The position numbers and the translations under genes were made by a program. A stretch of DNA of 64,000 nt, taken from Meconema thalassinum. Its lineage: Eukaryota; Arthropoda; Insecta; Orthoptera; Tettigoniidae. Below are positions 10,905 through 21,382 of this stretch, piece by piece (the first letter of the stretch is position 1; the number at the start of each line of letters is the position of its first letter). The notes beneath the pieces are model-generated. The model made no database searches and was not told where the DNA came from. It worked only from the letters and a program-made list of their open reading frames with translations. The stretch lies in assembly GCA_946902985.2 (NCBI GenBank), contig OX336388.2:289022526-289086525 (forward strand). Direction: 5' to 3'.

Positions 10905-11545
10905 GGACTTGGGTTGGCAACCACGGGACCCCAGCTGAGTCCGGCATTGCTTCCACTTACTTGTGCCGGGCTCCTCTCCGCCTTCTTTCCTGTCGACCTT
11001 TCTTGGTCAACTCTTGTTATCTTCCGACCCCGACGGTATTAGGGTGTCCGAGGCCTAGGGTGTCTCTTTCCCGCCTTAATTGGCACTTGTCTCATCTTTC
11101 CTGATACCCTCATTCTTAGAGGGGTCAGCCTTCTTCTTCATTTCATGTTATCTGCTCAAGGTCCTCAAGGAGGCAGGGTGTGTGTAGCCCCAGCACTTCT
11201 GGTGAACCCTGGATATTACTACACCCTCAGGGGCTCTCGGCTGGTGAGTTCGAGAGTTGGCGATCCTGAGGAATTCCTGAGCTGGGATCACTTATTCCCC
11301 TACTTCCACTGATTTGGGGTGGGCCTTCTCCTCTTTCCTATCTGCCTTTCATGGCTCTCCTTCCTTCCAAGTCCATTAATCCTCATTTTTTGAGGGTTGA
11401 GGGCATTTATTTTCTTCCTGTCCTTTATTTCCGTTATACTCTATTTGTTTACAATTTCTTCTGGTATATATGTCTGCAGTTAGTATTAGTTACAGTTTAC
11501 ATTCTCATCTCATCTCTTTAGGAGCCGATAACCTAGATGTTAGTC
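10905..11545 (+). mobile_element. 3' region of a LINE or long SINE, copy 1
   Basis: It aligns by eye along its length with 53,106-53,785. Shared landmarks are 'TTGCTTCCACTTACTTGTGC', 'CCGACCCCGACGG', 'TCCGAGGCCTAGGG', two T-rich blocks and the end 'CCGATAACCTAGATGTTAG'. The end motif resembles insect LINE/SINE 3' tails. It is non-coding. Confidence 0.75.
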
Positions 11546-11817
11546 CCCGTGGCATTAATTTGGGAAAGAGCTGAGCAGGAAAACACCAACCTGAAGCGCC
11601 TCTTCCCAGTTGACCCATCAGGCTACCATTCATTATTGTACGAGAGAACAAAGGGAATCAAATTAAGGATCGATTACTTTAAACATGTCAATCAGTCTGG
11701 GAAATTGATCACATGGCAGATAATCCGGCCGCTGGCAGTTTGAATGATTATACTGTCAGTGATATAATGTATTGTGTAGCGGGAGAAACTTAATTGAATA
11801 TTACATGTTAAAATAAA
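11546..11817. other. No recognisable feature
   Basis: Unassigned sequence between the LINE tail and FB-3. Confidence 0.4.
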
Positions 11818-12606
11818 ACAAGTAGTTCCGTGAAGCCTATTTTCATATATCCTACTTATGTTAATTGCCTCTATCAACATACAAAATTTCAGTTTGATTG
11901 CAGTAATAGCTTCGTAGATATTGAGAACCGTTTAAATACGTAGGCTGGTCACCATGTTGGATTTTATATATAATGTCCATAGATAAACTATACACAAACA
12001 AAATTTCAGTTCGATTGCTATCATAGATTAATAGATATTGGGAACCATCATAATATTACAGATGGTCGCCATGTTGGAATTTAATATATGTAGGTCATAG
12101 AGTTATGTACTATTAGATGACGCTTGTTGCGTAGATTAGATCTTAATTTTAATATTTCGCACAACCACCATCTTGAGGTTATGTACACAATTGAAATAAA
12201 TTAGAACTCAGTGCATTGAAATTCCTATAGTAATTTGCTGTACCAAGTTTCACTGCGTTTGGATGATTAAATCGCGAGAAAAGTGTATTCAAATGTTTCA
12301 GATTTGCTTGGCCGCCATATTCGTTCTGTAGCTAAATGGTTTTTGAAAGTCTCACCGGTGAACTTCTAGCAGTGCCCTTTATCACCGTACAAAATTTCAA
12401 GGTGATATCAGTAATAGTTACGGAGATATGGAATGCCGGTGAAATATTTCGCACAGTTCCCATGTTGGATGGTGAGACGTAATAAAATTTGAAGGGCACG
12501 GTCGGCCAAAATAGTACTATGTCCTTACCGAGTCTCATTGCTGTCACACACACACGGAGAAAATGTGATCTCATAGGCTTACATTTTTCATAAATGAAAA
12601 TAAGAT
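11818..12606 (+). mobile_element. Foldback element FB-3 (left arm only)
   Basis: It starts with the family terminus ACAAGTAGTTCCGTGAAG and follows the FB-2 left arm through the CACA/GTGT-flanked central region, stopping near the palindrome centre (CTCATAGGCTTA). The right arm is missing. Internal deletions disturb the unit spacing in its first half. Confidence 0.8.
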
Positions 12607-13383
12607 AAATCGCCACATTCATTGGCGTGATTTATAACATAACCTCACCCAACATTATTGGGTTATTATTAGTGGTAGTATTATCCGTCTGACGACTCTC
12701 TGCCGTTCTGAAGTTAGGGCGCTGTTAAACGTGCATATTATTGTTATTGTCATTATCCCTCCTTATATTATTCTGCTAAGGTCCCATTCCAGTTTTGTAC
12801 CGAAAATAAGGTCCCATTAACACCAACCTACACATATGAGGTACCTACAGGTTCAGCATAACGCACTCACTTACTCTTTAAATGCCTCACAATTAAATAA
12901 ATACCTTAAAACATGTATATTTACAATGAAATAATGAAAGAATGCAACACGGTAACCATGGTAACAGAATCTCACAGGTTCATCTATTTCTGTAAGACGC
13001 AATGCAATTCCAATTATTACATTACTGTGAAAGTTTCCAGACGGTTATAAGGTTATCACGGAACCAAAGTAAGCTGTAAAATTCATCAATACATACAGTA
13101 TAATTCGCTTAAGGGGGTCAAGGGGCACTCTAGAATTTTCACGTGTGAGTGTGGTACGAAAGGTCTTTTTCACCCGACTATAAAGGGTCTCTGAAAACCA
13201 CATTTAAAGGCACTTAAATTAACAGTGTCTGTGACATTCCCAGAAAACTAACTTCGCTCTGATATACTCATGAAGGAATGACAAACCCCTAACCACTGCA
13301 CCAGTAGCTGAATTGTTATAGTCTGAATATTCATACCAAGGATAAATCAGTTCATGATTGAAATTTTGCTAAGTGTAATCTTA
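12607..13383. other. No recognisable feature
   Basis: About 780 bp of AT-rich DNA with no domain, SINE head or tandem array recognised. Confidence 0.4.
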
Positions 13384-13606
13384 TTAAGAACAAAGTTCCA
13401 AATGGTTCCGCCTCGTCAATACTGTTTATTAAAATGTCGTGATACAATCACCTGTCTTTTACCACATGGTACATGTTTCGACGTCTGACACTTATTGACG
13501 TCATCATCAGCCTAAATATTTGGGCAACACTTAAAACATTCCCTTTATATACTGGGTGTAGTTAAACATTGTACATGAAAACACACATTTGGAACTTTGT
13601 TCTTAA
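13384..13606. mobile_element. MITE with 17-bp TIRs and TTAA flanks
   Basis: GAACAAAGTTCCAAATG at 13388-13404 is repeated perfectly in inverted orientation at 13586-13602. Each end is bounded by TTAA, the target site of piggyBac-type elements. The 215-bp interior has no ORF. The ends lack the CCC start usual in piggyBac, so the superfamily is tentative. Confidence 0.65.
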
Positions 13607-13913
13607 TATAATTCAGTCAATACGGAAAAAATGTGCGACTCAGAGTCAAAAATATAAGTGTAATCTTTACAACTAGAATATTCGCGGGCGAACCTGCAAC
13701 GGGTAATGCTAGTTATTATTATTATTCAGTAATAGAAGTATTAGCCCCCTATGGAGGCACTGAAATGTTTCTTGTTTAGCGATCATAGATGGGACATAGC
13801 TATCCAGGGATCCAGAAAGAGTATACCAGAGTCCACTACTGACGAGCCTAATTGGTACATCTGGGTGAACCTGAACAAACAGATCATAAAACCTAGAAAC
13901 ATTTGCGGTAAAT

Positions 13914-14200
13914 GAGTAGTGGGTAGCATGCTGAGCTTCTATGCCCGAGGTCGAAGGTTCTAACCCGGCCGAAGTCGTCGGATATGTTAAGAGCGTTAAA
14001 ATTCTTCGGCATGCCTTCCTTCGGAGGGGAAATAAAGCCGGCGGTCGCAGATTTATGGTATGTAAAGGAACCTTCAACTAACTAAACATGTGTGAAGCTA
14101 AAATGTAGGTTAGATTTCGTTTAAACGCTCTATCAAAGTTCCAATGTTCACTACTAGGTATCAGTGGCATTTGGTAGCGAAAGTTGGAACTACTTGTAGT
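13914..14200 (+). mobile_element. SINE-A copy 2 (3'-truncated)
   Basis: The head 'GTAGCATGCTGAGCTTCTA', an altered B-box (GGTTCTAACCC) and the 'CCTTCCTTCGGAGGGGAAA' body are present. The AACCAACCAACC tail is lost. Confidence 0.75.
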
Positions 14201-14351
14201 TGAATGGAACTTGTAGCTCACCCCATGGGTGTCCACATTGAAGCAGCTACAGCCTCTGGCGAGCCGAACATGTCCTCGCACACTCCCGGCACTAAAAGCC
14301 ATACGATAAATAAATAATCTGACAGATCTAATGCAGACCAATCATGTGTTG

Positions 14352-14731
14352 CAAAGTGATCCTCGGGTGCCGGGTGCAAGCTTTGTAATTTGACGCCCAG
14401 AGGGCAGCTTGCATGCCAAATTTTGTTTTTCCTTGGAGCGCTATGAATGTCAAGGAGTTTAGATAACTAAGCTCCTTGACACTATAGCGCTTTCTAGTAC
14501 AAAGGTGGAACTTTTGTGTTGGGGGAGAATCCAGAGATTAATTTTACCACTATGAACACGGCGTACTCAGTTCAAATGGGTCCATTAACATGCCAACAAC
14601 GTATGAGACGCGTGTCGTGATTTTTTCGCCTTTCAAAAATCACTTACCATGGCCAGGAGCGAACCTGCAAGGTTGGGGTTGGTAGTCTGACACAATAACC
14701 ACTCACCCACTGTGACAAGCATCTAGAGGTG
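14352..14731 (-). mobile_element. SINE-C copy 2
   Basis: A near full-length minus-strand copy. The 'CTTGACACTATAGCGC' body and a tRNA-like head ending near 14,731 are recognisable, without the 55-bp insertion of copy 1. Confidence 0.8.
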
Positions 14732-15121
14732 AATGCATAGAACACTGAAGATATGAACATGAAACACTTTGGTTTAACCCTTCAGACGATGACTGATTCT
14801 GTCAAACTCCACACAGCGGCTGGCATAGCAATGTGCAGTAGGTACCATGACACTATTTGATGCCAGAATAAAGCCTACTGGATAGAGATTTCTTGAGCTC
14901 AGTAGACCACTGTAACAGTAACCATCTTACCCGGGGAAACAAGCGTAGAAGAACCGGGTAATGAAGACTAAGCATCAATGCAACTTCTTATTAAAACCTT
15001 CAGTGTCAGGTAACCATGTCAACTAGAAACTTGAAATTTCCACAATAGTACGCCACGCTACAGGTATTCCGTCTTGTTCAGGTTGAGCCGCAGTCCGCAG
15101 TCATCAACCCTTGTCTTTCTT
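14732..15121. other. No recognisable feature
   Basis: About 390 bp with no recognised structure. Confidence 0.4.
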
Positions 15122-15355
15122 TGGCTATGTGGCTCAGCGGTGAACTTTTCTGGCCTGCTGTGCCCAAGGTTGCATGATTGAATCATGGCGCAGTGAGCTA
15201 CCATTTGAGGGTGCGTAAATGCTATGGTACTGTGTCAGTAGATTTACTGGCGCGTTAAAGATCCCCTTCGGGGCAAAATTCCGTCACCCCGGCGTCTCTA
15301 AAATCCGCAGTAGTTAAAAGGGACGTACAACCAATAACATTATTATTAACATTGG
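15122..15355 (+). mobile_element. SINE-H copy
   Basis: A tRNA-like head ('TGTGGCTCAGCGGTGAA' and 'GGTTGCATGATTGAATC') is followed by 'GTTAAAGATCCCCTTCGG' and a tail 'AAAGGGACGTACAACC' ending in an ATT tract. This is a typical insect SINE layout. Confidence 0.65.
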
Positions 15356-15515
15356 CAGATCGGTGCCTCGAGCTCTACCGAGGTCTCAGTAGTCAGCATG
15401 ACGTCATTAGCATAGAGCAGTGTCCATGCACAAGCTATGCTCGTAGCCTCTTACTTTCTATCCACCATTCGAACCAGTACGTTTGACGCCAAATTATAAC
15501 AAAAATTGACAAGAA

Positions 15516-16168
15516 ACAAGTGGTTCCGTGATGAACTATACAGCATATTTTCAAATATCTTACTTATGTTATTTGCCTCTATCAACATAGGCTATACTAT
15601 TTCAGTTTGATTGCTGCCGTAGCCTATATTAGGAGATATTGAGAACTGTCTAAATATTACGGATCGTCGCCATTCTGGAATTTAATTTATGTAAACTATA
15701 CAGTTATGAACTATTAGATAAGACTTTTCCGTAGGTTCATTATTCAAACGTTCACATCGATCGCATGATTAATACACAAGAAATAAAAACTTAATTTTAA
15801 AATTGCGCACACTCGCCATCTTGAGGTTATGTGAGCAATTGAAGTAAATTAGATGCCAGTGCATTAGAATGGGCATAAACATTTACTGTACCATATTTCA
15901 CGTCGCTCGGATGGTTAAATCGCGAGAAAAGTTTATTAAAATGTTTCACATTCGCTTGGCCGCCATGTTCGTTTTCTATTTTACAGGTTTTTGAAAGTCT
16001 CATAGCTGAACTTCTAGTATTACCTTTTACCAGCCTACAAAATTTCAGGGTGATATCAGTAATAGTTTCGGAGATATAGAATGCCGGTGAAATACTTCGG
16101 ACAGCCGCCATGTTGGATTGGTGAGCCGTAATAAAATTTCAAGGGCACGGTCAGGCTTGGCCGAAATA
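15516..16168 (+). mobile_element. Foldback element FB-4 (left arm, ends at SINE-A)
   Basis: It starts with ACAAGTGGTTCCGTGA and follows FB-2's left arm. CGCCAT motifs end at 15,673, 15,819, 15,966 and 16,111. The arm stops at 'GGCTTGGCCGAAATAG' where SINE-A begins. The same junction occurs at 32,378. Confidence 0.85.
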
Positions 16169-16656
16169 GTGGCGTAGTAGGTAGCATGCTGATCTGCTGT
16201 GCCCAAGATAGCGGGTTCAAACCCGGCCGAGTCATCAGATTTTTTTAAGAGCATCAAAAATCCCTCAGTATGCCCTCCTTCGGAGGGAAAGTAAAGCTGG
16301 TGGTCCCATGTCATAGATTTATGGCATGTAAAAGAACCTTCCAATAATTACACTTGTGTAAAGCTAAACTATATGTCATATTTGACTAACGCCCTTAGGT
16401 TCCAACGTTCGTCCCCAGGAGCCGACTGCGGTAGCATCTAGTAACCATGTTCAGAACTAGTTGTCGTTTGGTAGCAAAAGTAGGAACTACTTCAAAATTC
16501 AGTCTGCAGTCCTTACTTGAATTAAGAACAGATAACACACACTAATACAGCCATCACAATTAACACCGGTTATCTGACAGATTCTACACACACCCAAAGT
16601 ACACGGAGCTACAAGACCGCGTTGTTGCAGCCCCTAAACTAAGGAACCAACCAACC
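16169..16656 (+). mobile_element. SINE-A copy 3
   Basis: Full-length head-to-tail copy with A-box, B-box GGTTCAAACCC and the tail GAACCAACCAACC, inserted in or fused to the FB-4 arm. Confidence 0.85.
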
Positions 16657-16725
16657 GTTCGCACGTCATCCGTGACGTCATCGACTACACTAAAAATCCT
16701 CTAGACACTTAGGTATCACATTAAT

Positions 16726-17075
16726 AATAATATCGTATGGCCTCGGTGCCGGGTGCAAGCTTTGTTATTTGACACCCAGAGGGTAGCTTGCATGTCGAAT
16801 TTCGTTGTTCCTTGACTATGAATGTCAAGGAAGTTAGATGTTCGATATCTAAGCTATAGCGCTTTCTAGTGGAGAAATGAGGAACTTTGTGTTGGCGGAT
16901 ACTCCCGAGATTAATTTTGCCATTATGAACTCGGCCTACTGAATTCAAATGGGTTCTTTGACATGCGTATCGTATTTTTGCCGCCTTTCAAAACTCACTT
17001 ACCACGGCCAGGAGCGAACCTGCAATCTTGGGGTTAGTAGACCGACACAATAACCACTCACCCACCGTGGCAAGC
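16726..17075 (-). mobile_element. SINE-C copy 3
   Basis: A minus-strand copy with the AAT/ATT end at the left and the tRNA-like head ('TGGGTGAGTGGTTATTG') at the right. It has a small internal deletion relative to copy 2. Confidence 0.8.
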
Positions 17076-17350
17076 AGGTATCACAGTGTACTTGAACCAA
17101 AACTCTGCAATACACGTGGCTATCAGACACTGATCTGTATGGGTCTGGTAATAAAGAAGCCACGGTAGAATGAAGACAGCGCCAAGGGAAAGGCGACGGA
17201 CCGCCTCAAAGTAACTGGATAAGATGTCTGATATCCCTTGGGACCACCAATTCCGTACTCAGTGACCGTACGCTCGTATTCTCCCAAGAATAGAGAATTT
17301 AGAGGAACCGGCCACGTTGGGAAATGTAGCTCTCTAGTCTGTTTGATCGG

Positions 17351-17544
17351 TGGCTTCGGTGGTGTAGTTGATAGCATGCTGAGCTTCTAAGCCCAAGGTC
17401 GTGGGTTCAAACCCGGCCGAAGTCGTCGGATTTTTTAAGAGCATTAAAATCCCTCAATATGCCTTCCTTCGGAGGAGAAGTAAAGCCGGTGGTCCCATTT
17501 CATATATTTATGACACGTAAAAGAACCTTCCACTAAATACACTT
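17351..17544 (+). mobile_element. SINE-A copy 4, 5' part (split)
   Basis: Head and first body half, ending in 'CCTTCCACTAAATACACTT'. The rest of the same copy continues at 31,888 after SINE-B and the LTR element. This is the outermost layer of the nested structure. Confidence 0.85.
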
Positions 17545-17814
17545 TTTTATTTTTTTTATTTAGTCAATTTACCCTCTAGGTTGGTGGTTCCCACGGACTC
17601 AGCGAGGGAACTCACCACTACCGCCTCTATGGGCAGTGTCCTGGAGCTTGGAACATCTTGTCGGGATGGATACAACTGGGGAGGTGTGATCAGCACTTCG
17701 CCCAGGCGGCCTCACCTGCAAAGCGAACAGGGGCTTCATGAGGGATGGGAAGGGATGGAAGATTGGGATGGATAGGAAGAGGGAAGGAGGCGGCCGTGGC
17801 CTTACAGTAGGTAC
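17545..17814 (-). mobile_element. SINE-B copy 1, 3' part (split)
   Basis: The minus strand reads 'GGCCACGGCCGCCTCCTTCC', 'GGTGAGGCCGCCTGGGCGAA' and 'TCGCTGAGTCCGTGGGA', and ends in an A-rich tail at 17,545. This is the 3' half of a SINE whose head lies at 31,660-31,887. The break falls exactly at the GTAC duplicated by the LTR element. Confidence 0.85.
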
Positions 17815-18140
17815 TGAGACAGTATTTTGCTATTTACTTGAACCCTGATACGACAGCGAGACGTATTTTGAAATTATTGCTTGGTTTAATTTGACTGCAG
17901 GCTTGAGAAGCAGTACGCTTGTTATTCACTAAGGAGATGGATAGACAATCCCGCCACGCTCTTGATCACGTGCACAGGTCATGCTCACTGACTTAGTCCT
18001 GCAACTATTTGATACATATATGAAATGATAATCGACTGGGTTCGATTGTCCACCTCGATACAGGAGTGATGCATCTTGGGTAGAATGCCAGCTGAGACGT
18101 GGATGAGCAGTTTTGAAACGACACACACTTGAATTCAGTG

Positions 18141-21100
18141 CAGGCGCGGGACACTGTTATGGGCGATTAGAACCAAAACAAAGACCGCGATGTGCGTTTT
18201 GTTTACTGTTTGGGCCCGCATACCGACAACAGTTGCAGTATACTCCATTTTTAGTGACGTAATCTGTATTATGTTGGATCCAATACTAAATTGAATAACA
18301 AGTGACTAGCGGTGTTATTAGAAATGGCGACAGCTACGTTCGCTCTAAACGTGGGATAACATAATTGATATGTAGGGTAGGTTTTAATTGCTAAGATGTA
18401 AACCTTTGTCATAGTTTCTGTCGGTATAATTATACTGACTAATCAGAATTTATGGATTGTTTGTTTTTCGCGTAAAAATCCGAATATAGGTACGATAGTC
18501 TTGTACATATTGGACTGTATGTAATTTATTCCTGCCAAATGTACCAAACAATAATTGTTTTCATCTTGCTGAAGACTTCTGTCAAGTCTTTGTAAATGTG
18601 CAGGATCAGCTTTAGTTTAGTTGACGGTAGGCTACTTAAGTAGTTTGATATGCGGAAGGGCCTATCCATGTCCATAATTTTCCTATCTATGCTATTACTT
18701 GCATGCATGCAATCAGCTGTCTCAATCAAGTACTACAAGTACAGTATTAAAGGTACAAAGTGACTTGTGATCGAAGCACCCAGGTTTGGACCCTGGTCCT
18801 ATTTTGACATACACTCTACATGGCTGTGATTTCTGGTGTCCTATGTGCCACGGAACAAGGCAAAGATTGATACAATCCTAGGCATGGGCGAAAAAGTCGA
18901 AATGAAGTCGACAAAGAATGTTTGTTGGCTCTAGAAATATATGTTAATATTGTTTGTGTACTTGCTAGAAGATATTAATACAGATACCCTCCAGCAAAAT
19001 AATAATAGGCTTTATTGACTACTTTGTTATCTTCCTTTTGGTCCTCTATTATGCTTAGCCTAAAGCCTGCAAGGTGTAGGCCTACTACATTATTGTATGT
19101 AAAAGCCTAGGAGTACTGTAGGACTTCATTCAGTAGTGTACGTTAGCCCTTAGCTCCTTTTGGGTGCTGCTTCATTGTAGGTTTCAGTCTTACTGTGTTA
19201 GTGATCATCATTTTATATATGCAGCATGTCAAATTGTACCTCCCTATTTGATGGTGGAGCCTGCTAACATGCATTTTATAGCTGAGAGAACAAGGGTTGT
19301 TCTGGCATCGTAGGGACATTTTTCTTACACTGAGGGTTAAAGTTCTTTTAGCTTGACCACCCAAAATATGTAAGAAAGTTAGCATTGTATTCCTGTGCAT
19401 GACAATGGAGTTCAGTACCTATTATTTGTTCTGGGTGCTGAATAGCTCCCAAATCTGTAATGGGTTCTTACAGTCTAGCTGGAAACTATTCTCAATGAGT
19501 GAATGACAATTTGTAGTCCCAGGAAGAAAGGCTACCATGTTTTCGTCTCCCCTATACCTTGTAGACACACAACTCCCTAGTCTTACCCATTAGGCCTAGA
19601 TACATGCCTGGACACAATTCTTGTTTGACCACCTCGTGTAGTGGCTAGCATTCTCGGTTCTTTCCCCTGAGGTCTGGGTTCGTTTCCTGGCCCTGCCCAT
19701 AAAAGTAATTCTGGTCTGATGCTAAGCCTCATGTGGCAATCCTGAGGCGAGGTGGATTAGATTGCCACCTAGGCCATCTTGGAAGTGGTTTACCACGTCT
19801 ACTGCAGGCAAATGCCGAGATGGTTCCTTATTTATGGCCACGGCTGCCTCCCTCCCAATCCTCACCTTAAGTACAAAGACACTAATAGCCTACAGTCACC
19901 ATATTACAACAGGTTATCGTAAAAAAAATACACACACCTAAGTACATGGGTCTCAATGACCACCATGTCCAGGCCCCTCAAATGATAAAAGCAACAACAA
20001 AACAACTTGTGTTAAAAGTGGTAGTGCTACAGTGTTGCAAACTTCTGAACTATAAGAGAACCCTGGACAAACATTTCTGTTCACAAATCTGTTTCAGCTT
20101 TATCACATTCGTCATTTGAGACCTTCTCTAGCTTCATGAAGATAAGGGGTAATAAATGAAACAAGTATCAGGCGCCCAGCCTACACTAGGACTGGGCAGA
20201 AGAGCAACTCACGTGTGCTGCTCCTGTTCACAGTCCTACTGCAAACATACATTCCCCCACTCTGCCTCAGCTATATTGAAAGGAGGATTACCAACCATTT
20301 GCATATATGTGGTGTTTATTTGCAATAATACTACTACATGCATTGCATTTATCTGTGTAGGCCTACATTGAAATTTAATTTTTGCTTCGACTTGTGCTTT
20401 GGACATTTACAGTTTATCTTCCACCCGGGGCTGGTGCAGTTTTCCAAAGAGGGTTTCCGAGGCTGGAGTTTGAAGTCGGGTGGCTTAAAACAGTTTGCCA
20501 TCAACCATCCAAGTAGCCTACTGACCACGTTCAAGATCTCATGTGTTCCTGTGTTCTCAACGAGCTTAACCATTGGTATTCACATCTCTGAAGGTTGTTT
20601 TCAGCTGCACAATCAAATGTTAAAGACAAAATGTAAACATGCTGAAAGCGGTATTCAAATAAATGAAATCTGTCTTTCACAAAGTAATTATCATTTTTCG
20701 AAACCTACTCCTCATCCTGAATCCACATTACTGTATAGAATATGGAGGTTATATTGATCTCATGCGGTAGAGGAGGGTGGGGGTAGAATTTATGGGAGAA
20801 TGAAATATATGAACATAGCATTTCATTGTAGCTACATTAGTGGTGAATAAAGTAACTGGCCGAAAACGCCCTTGAGCAGCATGGTCGGGGGCGAGGAGGG
20901 GTTACGAATGTTTTGAGGTTATGATGGCACAATGAAGCAAACCTCAATTACTCTTGATTATATCATTTTTTAACAGCTTTTAGTCATTATTAAGAACATT
21001 TATATTGTATTAAAAGCACCGGTAGGCTTCCAAATAGTCAAATAAATGGAAAAAAAAGTTTTCGTAGATTTGGAAATCATACCAACATGTCACACCAAAA

Positions 21101-21382
21101 CTCATCATTAGTATTTCATTTTTGGAACGATATCGCCTCCTGAGGTGCAATAACGAATGCTTTTGATTCAATGTCAGACACTGAAAATCTGTTCCGAACG
21201 TAGTAATGTGCGTTCGTAATGATCACAGTCAATCGTAGTTACTTTATATGCGAGATTGGTAGCCATTGTAGCCCAAACATTGCCACGTGGACCTGAAATT
21301 CTACGAAATTCTAGCCAATATAAGCGTCCAGAAAATTAGCATTGAGTGTCGTCTCTCTTATTATATGCTCCTTGGTTCAGTG
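18141..21382. other. 3.24-kb segment present only in the 5' LTR
   Basis: The segment is bounded by the direct repeat TTCAGTG at 18134-18140 and 21376-21382; the 3' LTR has a single TTCAGTT there. It carries a SINE at about 19,630-19,990 and no recognised coding domain. Its ends show neither TIRs nor a poly-A tail. Either an unknown element inserted with a 6-7-bp duplication, or the 3' LTR lost this segment by deletion between short repeats. A TATA-like TATAAG lies at 21,319-21,324. Confidence 0.75.
19630..19990 (+). mobile_element. SINE inside the extra 5'-LTR segment
   Basis: A tRNA-like head ('CTCGTGTAGTGGCTAGC', B-box-like 'GGGTTCGTTTCC') is followed by the SINE-B-like middle 'AGGCAAATGCCGAGATGG' and 'GGCCACGGCTGCCTCCC'. 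The tail resembles SINE-A ('ACACACACCTAAGTACATGG'), so the copy may be a chimera of two SINE modules. Confidence 0.7.

Noticed and set aside
16673..16680. Full CRE palindrome TGACGTCA
   Set aside because: A single 8-mer between SINEs without a nearby gene; expected by chance at this scale.
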